From Mesorhizobium prunaredense (lineage in GTDB: Bacteria > Pseudomonadota > Alphaproteobacteria > Rhizobiales > Rhizobiaceae): a stretch of DNA of 64,000 nucleotides. The position numbers and the translations under genes are program-made. Location: contig NZ_FTPD01000034.1 of NCBI RefSeq assembly GCF_900156895.1, positions 201,994-265,993 on the forward strand, written 5' to 3'. Shown piece by piece: positions 43,621-51,260 of this stretch (position 1 is its first letter; each line of letters begins with the position of its first letter). The notes beneath the pieces are model-generated. The model had not been told where the DNA came from. It did no database searches and was given only the letters and a program-made list of their open reading frames with translations.

Positions 43621-43690
43621 GCATGCCGTTATCGCAAAACCGCTGCACACACTCGGTTTAAGCCCGAGGGCATGCTTTTGCGCGACATGC
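43621..43690. repeat. Palindromic repeat, family C, copy 2
   Basis: GCATGCCGTTATCGCAAAACCGC and GCATGCTTTTGCGCGACATGC form an imperfect palindrome with an inner ACTCGG..CCGAG stem. It matches the copy at 28096 in size and layout; base changes in the arms keep much of the pairing. It ends at the stop codon of the next minus-strand gene. Confidence 0.75.
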
Positions 43691-43691
43691 A

Positions 43692-44219
43692 TTAATTGAC
43701 CTCAAAGCCGAGTTTCTGGCGCAGCCGCAGTATCCTCTGGTCAGATATTTTTAGGGGTTGCTCACCAGCCTGCGCCGCGCGGTTCACCATCTGCAGCAAA
43801 TCGTTTCGCTCAGTCACATCCAGGCGTTCGCGCAGAAACGGCGCCAGTTTGTCGATGACGATCGTGGCATCGTCGATCTGTGACGCCGCCCATTTGGCGT
43901 AGACCACGGCCTCATCGGTCTTCTTGTCGTCCGCAATCTCCGAAATCACCGACCGAACCACGGCTTCGCGCTGCGGCAGGACAGGGCCGGTCTCGGCAAT
44001 GATGGCGGTGATCAGCGTCGCGGCCGCCACGACCGGATCGTCGATCGCCGTCAGCGGTGAGAGCGCCGCCTGCTTGCGCAGTCTCTTGCGCCGAATGTTG
44101 CCTTGCACCCGCCCGACGACGTCCGCGACCTCGCGCGCCGCATCGTTCATGGCCTTCATCCGATACCACCAGAACGCCGCCACTCCCAGCAGCCCAATTG
44201 CAGCAATCAGTATATGCAT
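43692..44219 (-). CDS. Membrane-anchored helical protein, possibly TerB-like
   Basis: A 175-residue protein with one N-terminal helix (HILIAAIGLLGVAAFWWY) and a helical cytoplasmic domain. The section 'DDPVVAAATLITAIIAETG.VLPQREAVVRSVI' and 'LAPFLRERLDVTERNDLLQMVNRAA' resembles TerB-type helices, though the acidic DG pairs are weak. The ATG at 44219 has GGGGG 10 bases upstream. Monocistronic; role unknown. Confidence 0.7.
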   Translation of the reverse strand: MHILIAAIGLLGVAAFWWYRMKAMNDAAREVADVVGRVQGNIRRKRLRKQAALSPLTAIDDPVVAAATLITAIIAETGPVLPQREAVVRSVISEIADDKKTDEAVVYAKWAASQIDDATIVIDKLAPFLRERLDVTERNDLLQMVNRAAQAGEQPLKISDQRILRLRQKLGFEVN

Positions 44220-44331
44220 GCTTAAAATCCCCCAACTGCAGCGACGATAGGAGAAGTGCTGTCTCGCTTCAACACGCAAAAGTTGCGCCCGCCGAAGAAA
44301 TTGGTCCCGCCGGACGCCAACGGCATAATCT

Positions 44332-44688
44332 CTAGGATCCCGGCACGTTGTAGATCGCCCTGACCTCGATCATGCCGATTTCGGCCAGCGGAATCCCGCC
44401 GGCGACCTCCAGCGCCTCGTCGAGATCTCCCGCCTCGATCATGACGAAGCCGAGCAATTGCTCCTTGGTCTCGGCGAAGGGACCATCGGTGATCAGCCGC
44501 TTGCCCTTGCGCCGGCGCACGGTTTTCGAGGTTTTTACCGATTGCAGCGCCTGCGCGATGATCAGCCGGCCGCTTTGCTCCACCGACCTGTCATAGGCCA
44601 GCGAGTCGGCGTCGAGCCTGGCCAGCCTCTCCGGGCTCATTGCGTAAAGGTCTTTTTCCTGGCCGTAGACCAGGCAAACATATTTCAT
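44332..44688 (-). CDS. YCII-related (DGPF) domain protein
   Basis: A 118-residue YCII/DGPF protein: 'MKYVCLVYGQEKDLYAMSPER' and 'RLITDGPFAETKEQLLGFVMIEAGDLDEA' are the family hallmarks. Related genes often sit beside ECF sigma factors, but none is seen here. Its ATG overlaps the stop of the small upstream gene (ATGA at 44688-44685), so the two are translated together. Activity unknown. Confidence 0.88.
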   Translation of the reverse strand: MKYVCLVYGQEKDLYAMSPERLARLDADSLAYDRSVEQSGRLIIAQALQSVKTSKTVRRRKGKRLITDGPFAETKEQLLGFVMIEAGDLDEALEVAGGIPLAEIGMIEVRAIYNVPGS

Positions 44689-44903
44689 CTTTCATCTCCT
44701 TGTTGGGACGAACCGTTGGCGACCAAGGTTCCAGCCGGGCTTTTGACCGCCGCATGATCGAGAAGGGATACCGCAACCCCAATGATGGCGACCGCAGCAA
44801 GCAGTCGACCGAAACCGCAAGGTTGCCGAGCCAACCAGTCGGCTTCCTGTTCAGCCGCCTTTCGGCCGGTGTCTCCCCAGTGAGCAGAAAACAGATTATT
44901 CAT
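44685..44903 (-). CDS. Small single-helix membrane protein, coupled to DGPF gene
   Basis: A 72-residue open frame: a polar head ('MNNLFSAHWGDTGRKAAEQEAD'), one predicted helix ('RLLAAVAIIGVAVSLL') and a polar tail. A perfect GGAGGACACC ribosome site precedes the ATG at 44903, and the stop overlaps the next ATG. These two features are the evidence that it is real; no family is recognised. The longer open frame upstream of the ATG is not supported. Confidence 0.62.
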   Translation of the reverse strand: MNNLFSAHWGDTGRKAAEQEADWLARQPCGFGRLLAAVAIIGVAVSLLDHAAVKSPAGTLVANGSSQQGDER

Positions 44904-45098
44904 GGTGTCCTCCATTCGGCCACGAAACCCGTAACCGCCCGCAGGACGGCCGAGGCAGATGGAAGTCGACATTTTTGCACGCAGATTTTTTTTACGCGTC
45001 GCCATTGGCGCAAAAGCACGGGTGGCCTTCGTGCCCGTGCGCGCTATAGTCGACCAGACGCCGATCACGGCTCAGCCACCACAATCAAGGAGGACTTC

Positions 45099-45524
45099 AT
45101 GGACCGCACCGCAAACGCCGTCTGGAAAGGCAATCTGAAAGAGGGCAACGGCACACTCGAGACGCAGAGCGGGGCCCTGAAAGGCACGCCGTACTCGTTC
45201 AAGGCGCGGTTCGAGGATGAAAGCGGCAAGGCCGGCACCAATCCGGAGGAACTCATCGCCGCCGCGCATGCCGGCTGTTTTGCCATGCAGTTCTCTCACT
45301 TTCTGGCCGAGAACGGCACCCCCGCCACCGAACTCGACGCCAAGGCGGTGGTGACGCTGATTCCTGGCACGGGGATCACAGGCAGCGCGCTCACGGTGGT
45401 CGGCAAGGTGCCGGGCATCGATGCGGCGAAATTCCAGGAGCTGGCCGAGAAGGCCAAGGCCGAATGCCCGGTCTCGAAGTCGCTCGGCGCCATAAAGGTG
45501 TCGCTCGACGCCAAGCTCGGCTGA
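45099..45524 (+). CDS. osmC: OsmC-family peroxidase
   Basis: A 141-residue OsmC/Ohr thiol peroxidase that reduces organic hydroperoxides. The peroxidatic Cys60 lies in 'AAAHAGCFAMQFSHFL' and the second Cys near 125 in 'AKAECPVSKSLGAIKVSL'. The 'GTNPEELIAAAHAGC' form is the OsmC subgroup. AAGGAGG is 7 bases before the ATG. A strong terminator follows. Confidence 0.9.
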   Translation: MDRTANAVWKGNLKEGNGTLETQSGALKGTPYSFKARFEDESGKAGTNPEELIAAAHAGCFAMQFSHFLAENGTPATELDAKAVVTLIPGTGITGSALTVVGKVPGIDAAKFQELAEKAKAECPVSKSLGAIKVSLDAKLG

Positions 45525-45544
45525 GCAAATGGCATGAGGTGATA

Positions 45545-45576
45545 AACGCCGGCTCCAAGGCCGGCGTTTTCATTTG
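45545..45576 (+). terminator. Rho-independent terminator after osmC
   Basis: Stem AACGCCGGC / GCCGGCGTT, loop TCCAAG, then TTCATTT. It begins 21 bases after the osmC stop. Confidence 0.88.
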
Positions 45577-45623
45577 TGGGGCGTAGGCGATCCTTCACGT
45601 CGCTCCGACGCATCAAAAGGTCA

Positions 45624-46262
45624 TCAACGTCCGTCGCCGGTCAGCGCGTCGATGCGTGCGCGCAACTGCGCAACCTCTTCCTCGAGAGCCTGCACGCGCG
45701 CTTCGATATCCGAGGCCGGCGAAGGCGCTTGCAAGGGCGCCGCGGCAGCCGACAGCTGCACCGGTCCGCCCAAGAGATGCACATAGCGGTCCTCACGCTG
45801 GCCCGGACCACGATCGGTCTGCTGAACGAGCGGTGGCTTGCGGCCGATCAACAGGTCGAGATTGCTGCGAAGCTCGTCGATGGAGGGCAACCGCGCCATG
45901 CGCTCGCTGCGCGCCAGCAATTCATAGGCGGTCTGCGGACCGCGCAGCAACAGCAGCCCAAGCAGCGCAATCTGCGCCGAGGTCAGCGAAAAGCGCTGCG
46001 CGACGACATGCTCGTAGCGCTCGACGCGCGAGGCAAAGACCTGCCTGACCAGCCCCTTGTGCTCGAGCTGGCCAAGCGCTCGTCTGACCTCGGCAAGCTC
46101 GATCGACATCACCGGCTCGCGCGCCGTCTTCTGGTTGGCGGCGGCAAGTGCCGCATTGAGCGTCAGCGGGTAGATGTCGGGCGTCAGTTCCTTCTTTTCG
46201 ATCAGGCAACCGAGCACGCGCGATTCGACAGGAGAGAGGATGGGGAGTTCGGTATCGGTCAT
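45624..46262 (-). CDS. YceH/UPF0502 (DUF480) family protein
   Basis: A 212-residue protein of two winged-helix-like repeats: 'LSPVESRVLGCLIEKKELTPDIYPLTLNA' is the DUF480 signature, followed by 'LTSAQIALLGLLLLRGPQTAYEL'. It ends with a coiled coil ('VQALEEEVAQLRARIDALTG'). The ATG at 46262 begins the conserved region; a longer frame passes through a repeat and is non-coding. Function unknown. Confidence 0.88.
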   Translation of the reverse strand: MTDTELPILSPVESRVLGCLIEKKELTPDIYPLTLNAALAAANQKTAREPVMSIELAEVRRALGQLEHKGLVRQVFASRVERYEHVVAQRFSLTSAQIALLGLLLLRGPQTAYELLARSERMARLPSIDELRSNLDLLIGRKPPLVQQTDRGPGQREDRYVHLLGGPVQLSAAAAPLQAPSPASDIEARVQALEEEVAQLRARIDALTGDGR

Positions 46263-46296
46263 CGGATGGCTATCCTTTTGAAGTCGGCGGGACAGC

Positions 46297-46363
46297 GCCC
46301 CCCTCTGTCCTGCCGGACAGCCCTGCCCTTTGCGGGGGAGATGTCCGGCAGGACAGAGGGGGG
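46297..46363. repeat. Family A hairpin between sdhB and yceH-like gene
   Basis: The arms CCCCCCTCTGTCCTGCCGG and CCGGCAGGACAGAGGGGGG are perfectly complementary, around a GGGCAGGG-containing loop. It is in the 163-base gap after sdhB and could shield or end the sdh transcript. Confidence 0.8.
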
Positions 46364-46425
46364 TGTGAAGGATCGCTACTATGAACATGCTGGGCAATCG
46401 TTGTCGCCGAGGCAGCCGTCCGAAG

Positions 46426-47205
46426 CTAAACCCTTCTCTCCACCATCATCTTCTTGATCTCGGCGATCGCCTTGGCCGGGTTCAGCCCCTTGGGACAGGT
46501 CTGGGCGCAGTTCATGATGGTGTGGCAGCGATAGAGCCGGAACGGGTCTTCGAGATTGTCGAGCCGTTCGCCCTTGGCCTCGTCCCGGGAATCGATCAGC
46601 CAGCGATAGGCCTGTAGCAGCGTCGCCGGACCGAGATAGCGGTCGCCGTTCCACCAATAGCTCGGACATGAGGTCGAGCAGCAGGCGCACAAGATGCATT
46701 CATAGAGCCCGTCGAGCTTTTCGCGGTCCTCATGGCTCTGCAGCCATTCTTTGGCCGGCTCCGGCGACACCGTCTTCAGCCATGGCTCGATCGAAGCGTG
46801 CTGGGCGTAGAAATTGGTGAGGTCCGGCACCAGGTCCTTGACCACCGACATATGCGGCAGCGGATAGACCTTGATCGCGCCGGAAATGTCGTCGCAGCCC
46901 TTGGTGCAGGCGAGCGTGTTGGAACCGTCGATATTCATGGCGCAGGAGCCGCAAATGCCCTCGCGGCAGGAGCGGCGCAGGGTCAGCGTCGGGTCGATCT
47001 TGTTCTTGATGTAGAGCAGCGCGTCGAGCACCATCGGCCCGCAATCGTCCATGTCGACGAAATAGGTATCCATGCGCGGGTTCTCGTCATCGTCCGGCGA
47101 CCAGCGGTAGATGCGGTACTCCCGCAGATTGGTCGCGCCTTCCGGCTTCGGCCAGGTTTTCCCGGCCTTGATCTTCGAATTTTTCGGAAGGGTGAGTTCG
47201 ACCAT
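46426..47205 (-). CDS. sdhB: Succinate dehydrogenase iron-sulfur subunit
   Basis: A 259-residue electron-transfer subunit of complex II. The [2Fe-2S] ligands are in 'SCREGICGSCAMNI...LAC', and the [4Fe-4S]/[3Fe-4S] ligands are in 'CILCACCSTSCPSYWW' and 'CHTIMNCAQTCPKGLNP'. The ATG at 47205 begins the conserved part; upstream open frame lies in the 64-base spacer after sdhA. Last gene of sdhCDAB. Confidence 0.95.
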   Translation of the reverse strand: MVELTLPKNSKIKAGKTWPKPEGATNLREYRIYRWSPDDDENPRMDTYFVDMDDCGPMVLDALLYIKNKIDPTLTLRRSCREGICGSCAMNIDGSNTLACTKGCDDISGAIKVYPLPHMSVVKDLVPDLTNFYAQHASIEPWLKTVSPEPAKEWLQSHEDREKLDGLYECILCACCSTSCPSYWWNGDRYLGPATLLQAYRWLIDSRDEAKGERLDNLEDPFRLYRCHTIMNCAQTCPKGLNPAKAIAEIKKMMVERRV

Positions 47206-47269
47206 TATCTCAGGTCCTTTCGGATGACGAGCTTCAGCCCGGACCAAGTCCCGTTTACGGCGGCCATCG

Positions 47270-49108
47270 TCAATACACCCTCGGCTTGGGCGCGATCTTG
47301 GCCAGGTTGATGCCGCCGTCTGCTTCCCTGAGCAGCGGCTCGGTGTGCACCGGCCGATAGCTGAGCGACACCTCGCCGGCCTCGCTGAGCCGGGCCAGCG
47401 TGTGCTTGCGCCAGTTGGCATCGTCGCGCGCCGAAAAATCTTCCCGCGCATGCGCGCCACGGCTCTCCTTGCGCGCCTCGGCGGCGTAGACCGTGGTGAT
47501 GGCGTTGGCCATCAGGTTTTCCAGCTCCAGCGTCTCGACCAGATCGGAGTTCCAGATCATCGAGCGGTCGAACACTTTTACGCCCTTGAGCTCGCCCCAG
47601 ATCTGCGAAATGCGCTTGCAGCCGCTTTGCAGCGATTCTTGGGTGCGGAACACCGCCGCATCGTCCTGCATCGCCTTCTGCATCTTTTCGCGCAGGACCG
47701 CCGTCGGCGTCGAGCCGTTGGCGTGGCGCAGCCGGTCGAAGCGGTCCATGATCTTGTCGACCGAGGCTTCGTTGGGCGACGGGATCGCCGCGTTGCGGTC
47801 GATCACCTGGCCGGCCCGGATCGCCGCCGCGCGGCCGAACACCACCAGATCGATCAGCGAGTTGGAGCCCAGCCGGTTGGCGCCGTGGACGGAGGCGCAG
47901 CCGGCTTCGCCGACCGCCATCAGCCCGGGCGACACCTGGTCCGGGTTCAAGGCGGTGGGGTTGAGCACCTCTCCCCAGTAGTTGGTCGGCACGCCGCCCA
48001 TATTGTAGTGGACCGTCGGCAGCACCGGGATCGGCTCCTTGGTCAGATCGACGCCGGCAAAGATCTTTGCCGACTCCGAAATACCCGGAAGTCGCTCGTG
48101 CAAGACGGCCGGATCGAGGTGGTCGAGGTGGAGGAAAATATGGTCCTTGCTCTTGCCGACGCCGCGTCCCTCGCGAATCTCCAGCGTCATGCAGCGCGAG
48201 ACCACGTCACGCGAGGCAAGGTCCTTGGCCGATGGCGCATAGCGCTCCATGAAGCGCTCGCCTTCTGAATTGACAAGATAGCCGCCTTCGCCGCGCGCGC
48301 CCTCGGTGATCAGGCAGCCGGCGCCGTAGATGCCGGTCGGGTGGAACTGCACGAACTCCATGTCCTGCAGCGGCAGCCCGGCCCGCGCCGCCATGCCGCC
48401 GCCGTCGCCGGTGCAGGTGTGCGCCGAGGTCGCCGAGAAATAGGCGCGGCCATAGCCGCCGGTCGCCAGCACCACCATCTTTGCCGAAAAACGGTGGATG
48501 GTGCCGTCGTCGAGGTTCCAGGCGACGACGCCGGTGCAGGTGCCGTCCGGCTCCATGATCAGGTCGAGCGCGAAATACTCGATGAAGAACTGCGCGTTGT
48601 TCTTCAGCGACTGGCCGTAGAGCGTGTGCAGGATGGCGTGACCGGTGCGGTCGGCGGCCGCACAGGTGCGCTGCACCGGCGGGCCGTCGCCGAAATTCAT
48701 CATATGGCCGCCGAACGGCCGCTGGTAGATCTTGCCCTCTTCGGTGCGCGAGAACGGCACGCCGTAATGCTCGAGCTCGTAGACGGCGGCGGGTGCTTCG
48801 CGCACCAGATATTCCATGGCGTCGACGTCGCCGAGCCAGTCCGATCCTTTCACGGTGTCGTACATGTGCCACTGCCAGGAATCGGGGCCCATGTTGGACA
48901 GCGAGGCGGCGATGCCGCCCTGAGCGGCGACAGTGTGCGATCGCGTCGGGAAAACCTTGGTGATGCAGGCGGTGCGCAGGCCCTGTTCGGCCATGCCGAG
49001 CGTGGCGCGCAGGCCGGCGCCGCCGGCGCCGACCACAACCACGTCGAATTTGTGGTCGACATAGCTGTAGGCGGACGCCGTGTTGGCGTTGTTCGCGTCC
49101 TTGGCCAA
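47270..49108 (-). CDS. sdhA: Succinate dehydrogenase flavoprotein subunit
   Basis: A catalytic flavoprotein of 612 aa. The FAD fold is 'VVVVGAGGAGLRATLGMAEQG', the covalent-FAD His is in 'RSHTVAAQGGIAAS', and 'HTCTGDGGGMAARAGLPLQDMEFVQFHPTG' is the substrate and FAD region. The start is set at TTG 49108, eight bases after GGAGG; an earlier TTG at 49123 would overlap that ribosome site. It overlaps the sdhD stop region closely, so translation is coupled. Confidence 0.95.
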   Translation of the reverse strand: MAKDANNANTASAYSYVDHKFDVVVVGAGGAGLRATLGMAEQGLRTACITKVFPTRSHTVAAQGGIAASLSNMGPDSWQWHMYDTVKGSDWLGDVDAMEYLVREAPAAVYELEHYGVPFSRTEEGKIYQRPFGGHMMNFGDGPPVQRTCAAADRTGHAILHTLYGQSLKNNAQFFIEYFALDLIMEPDGTCTGVVAWNLDDGTIHRFSAKMVVLATGGYGRAYFSATSAHTCTGDGGGMAARAGLPLQDMEFVQFHPTGIYGAGCLITEGARGEGGYLVNSEGERFMERYAPSAKDLASRDVVSRCMTLEIREGRGVGKSKDHIFLHLDHLDPAVLHERLPGISESAKIFAGVDLTKEPIPVLPTVHYNMGGVPTNYWGEVLNPTALNPDQVSPGLMAVGEAGCASVHGANRLGSNSLIDLVVFGRAAAIRAGQVIDRNAAIPSPNEASVDKIMDRFDRLRHANGSTPTAVLREKMQKAMQDDAAVFRTQESLQSGCKRISQIWGELKGVKVFDRSMIWNSDLVETLELENLMANAITTVYAAEARKESRGAHAREDFSARDDANWRKHTLARLSEAGEVSLSYRPVHTEPLLREADGGINLAKIAPKPRVY

Positions 49109-49112
49109 AATT

Positions 49113-49508
49113 TCAGCCTCCAAATGCCAGTTTGAGCAGGGCGAAGATCGAGGCGACGCCGACCACTACGGGAAAGAATGTGTTGAGCGCGAGCAGCGCC
49201 AGCCTCATGCCCTCACCATGCACATAATCCTCGATGATCGCCTGCATGCCGAGCCGCATATGGTAGAGCCCGGACAACAGCACCAGGGCCAGGACCAGCG
49301 CCACGAACGGGTTGGCAAGTGCGGCGCGCACTTGGGCATAGCCGGCGCCGTTCAGCGCGATCAGAAAGCCGACGAAGAACAGGATCAGCGGAATGTTGGC
49401 GATTGCCGTCAGGCGCTGGCGCCAGAAATGCTCCGTGCCCTCGCGGGCGGAGCCGAGGCCGCGGACCTTGGCCAGCGGGGTGCGCATGTCGGTGTTGTGG
49501 TGGCTCAC
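49113..49508 (-). CDS. sdhD: Succinate dehydrogenase membrane anchor SdhD
   Basis: A 131-residue membrane anchor with three helices ('LTAIANIPLILFFVGFLIAL', 'PFVALVLALVLLSGLYHMRLGMQ', 'LLALNTFFPVVVGVASIFALL'). The heme-ligand His is in 'SGLYHMRLGMQ'. The start is GTG at 49508, with GGGAG seven bases before it. An ATG seven codons in is the alternative. It follows sdhC by two bases. Confidence 0.9.
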   Translation of the reverse strand: MSHHNTDMRTPLAKVRGLGSAREGTEHFWRQRLTAIANIPLILFFVGFLIALNGAGYAQVRAALANPFVALVLALVLLSGLYHMRLGMQAIIEDYVHGEGMRLALLALNTFFPVVVGVASIFALLKLAFGG

Positions 49509-49510
49509 GA

Positions 49511-49930
49511 TCAGGCTCCCCGTGCCATGTAGCCGGCGATCCAGATCAGCAGCGTCAGTACGATCGAGCCGGCCAGCGTCGCCCAGGCGACCCTGGAGGC
49601 CGTGTCCTTTTCAAGACCGGCCCCGGTGTCCCAGATCAGATGGCGCACGCCGCCCAGCATGTGGTGCATCAGCGCCCAGGTATAGAACAACAGCACCAGC
49701 CGCCCCAGCCACGAGCCGAAGGCCCAGTTGACGGCATCGAAGGTGGACTGCGAGCTCGCCGCCGCCATCAGCCACAGCGCGACCAGCAGCGTGCCGAAAT
49801 AGAGCGCCCCGCCGGTGATGCGATGGATGATCGACATCGTCATCGTGATCGGCGGTCGATAGACGGTCAGATGCGGCGAAAGCGGCCGTTCACGTCTGGC
49901 AAATTCGCGGGTGGCTGGTGATTTGCTCAT
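49511..49930 (-). CDS. sdhC: Succinate dehydrogenase cytochrome b556 subunit
   Basis: A 139-residue membrane anchor; the 'RPLSPHLTVYRPPITMTMSIIHRITGG' block is the SdhC signature with quinone-site residues, and 'HHMLGGVRHLIWD' has the heme-ligand His. First gene of sdhCDAB. The ATG at 49930 follows a GGGGGAG site; a longer frame upstream is not supported. Confidence 0.94.
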   Translation of the reverse strand: MSKSPATREFARRERPLSPHLTVYRPPITMTMSIIHRITGGALYFGTLLVALWLMAAASSQSTFDAVNWAFGSWLGRLVLLFYTWALMHHMLGGVRHLIWDTGAGLEKDTASRVAWATLAGSIVLTLLIWIAGYMARGA

Positions 49931-50311
49931 GGCTCCCCCAGTTCGGCGTCTCTGGAGCCCCAGGTGGAAATGCGGCATTACCGCTTCCGGTTGCGACTTT
50001 GGACAGCCCGGTTTCTAATGCTCTTTTTGCACCGCGTCAAAGCCGGAAAATCGTTTCGAAAACGTAATTTAGTCTGAGAAAAGGCGGTGTTTCGCTTCAA
50101 TCGATTAGGGCAGGACCTCAAAGCCGGCGCAATGTTCGCTGCGATGCAACATATCTGCCCGGCCTGGGCGCCCAGGGTGTGTTGAGATTCAGGTCAGGCC
50201 GAGTCGAAAATGGTAGCTCCGGAGCGGAGCGTACATTTCCCTACGTGAGCACCGGAAGCGCAGGAAGCTGCCATTTGCAGGCCGGCCTCACCTGAATATC
50301 AGCACACCCGG
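49931..50311. other. Gap upstream of sdhC
   Basis: This 380-base stretch has no gene. The right part (50176-50309) is a family B repeat. The left part should contain the sdh promoter; it is AT-richer (50030-50110), but no confident -35/-10 pair was assigned. Confidence 0.6.
50176..50309. repeat. Dispersed structured element, family B, copy 3
   Basis: Left end GGTGTGTTGAGATTCAGGTC, core GGAGCGGAGCGTAC and TACGTGAGCACCGGAAGCGC, right end CACCTGAATATCAGCACACC. It ends two bases from the stop codon of the MliC-like gene (50312). This copy lacks about 6 bases seen in copy 2 near the left core. Confidence 0.9.
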
Positions 50312-50656
50312 TCAGCGGATACAGGTCAGCGGGGTGGCGCCGCCCTTCATCACCAGCGCGTCGCGCCCGTCGATCACGATTGCGTCATGCGCCGCGCCGA
50401 AGCGGCTGTTTTGATTGGCTGGCGAGGCCGGCAGGTCCTCGCTGGCGCCGTCTGGGCCAAGCACCCTCACCGAAGTGCCGAGATTTTCGATGGTGATCCT
50501 GGCGCCATCGGCGCAAGTGTAGGTCGCGGTGCGCGGTTGCGGTGAATCGGCGAGCGGATTTCCGGCCTTCGGCGCATTGGTCTGAGACACGCAGGCAATT
50601 GTGGTCAGCAATGGACAAAGGGCCAGCGTCACCCGAAATGTCCGGCCTAACGCCAT
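50312..50656 (-). CDS. MliC-like lipoprotein (lysozyme inhibitor family)
   Basis: A 114-residue putative lipoprotein. A signal with lipobox 'LLTTIAC' places the lipidated Cys at 22. The mature part 'TYTCADGARITIENLGTSVRVLGPDG' and the end 'ATPLTCIR' fit the MliC/COG3895 lysozyme inhibitor fold, with two Cys positioned for a disulfide; the family 'SGARY' loop is replaced by 'NQNSRFGA'. Assignment is by pattern only. Confidence 0.68.
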   Translation of the reverse strand: MALGRTFRVTLALCPLLTTIACVSQTNAPKAGNPLADSPQPRTATYTCADGARITIENLGTSVRVLGPDGASEDLPASPANQNSRFGAAHDAIVIDGRDALVMKGGATPLTCIR

Positions 50657-50824
50657 GTGCTGTCTCCCTGCGCGTCAATCCAGCCGCGATGCTTTGCCAA
50701 GATCACCGATGTCGCGCTCGGCGCCGGCCGCGATGGTGGTGGCAAGCATGGCCGAAAGATGGCCGCGGATATTAACCATGTTTGCCGAGAACTGGCGGCC
50801 AGCAGGACTGGCCTCTTAACAATG

Positions 50825-50840
50825 GTTAAGAAAAGGTTAA
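50825..50840 (-). promoter_or_regulatory. CtrA-type site between MliC-like gene and the next gene
   Basis: On the minus strand TTAA-CCTTTTC-TTAAC is a full match to the CtrA consensus. A second pair of TTAA half-sites (50816-50829) has spacing of six, not seven. It lies 45 bases before the downstream plus-strand gene. Binding is inferred. Confidence 0.5.
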
Positions 50841-50885
50841 TTTGTGATTCGAGCAAGACTCGGCCTCTGACAAATGGGGGACGCC

Positions 50886-51260
50886 ATGCGTTCGAATTCA
50901 GCCAGATCGCGCCTTCCGGCGCCCGTCTCGACGGCCGTCGTCCTGGTGGCGGTGGCCATCGGCTTCGCATTCGCAGCGCCGGCACGCGCCGGGACGCGTG
51001 ACCGCGTCTACGCCGATTCCTTCGGAAATCTCGTCATCGAGAGCGCCGCCGGCTACAAGCGCATCCTCGTTGGCAAGGGCAACCTGGCCAAGGAACTGTC
51101 GGACCACACCGGCGCCGGCCAGCCCAAAATCATCTATGAAGACGACCCCGATGACATCAGCAGCCGCGACTGCTACAGGCCGCCGGTTTTCGTGAAGGGC
51201 CGCAGCTATATGTACGGGCTTTCCGACGGCGAGATGCCGGAGCTTAGCCCCTGCCGCTGA
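50886..51260 (+). CDS. Secreted hypothetical protein
   Basis: A 124-residue protein with a signal peptide (hydrophobic 'TAVVLVAVAIGFAFAAPARA', cleaved after ARA near residue 35) and a small mature domain containing 'GYKRILVGKG' and paired Cys ('SRDCYRPPVFV', 'LSPCR'), suggesting one disulfide. The ATG at 50886 has GGGGGA close by; an ATG four codons earlier is possible. No family recognised. Its 3' end overlaps the convergent GGDEF gene by 17 bases. Confidence 0.7.
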   Translation: MRSNSARSRLPAPVSTAVVLVAVAIGFAFAAPARAGTRDRVYADSFGNLVIESAAGYKRILVGKGNLAKELSDHTGAGQPKIIYEDDPDDISSRDCYRPPVFVKGRSYMYGLSDGEMPELSPCR

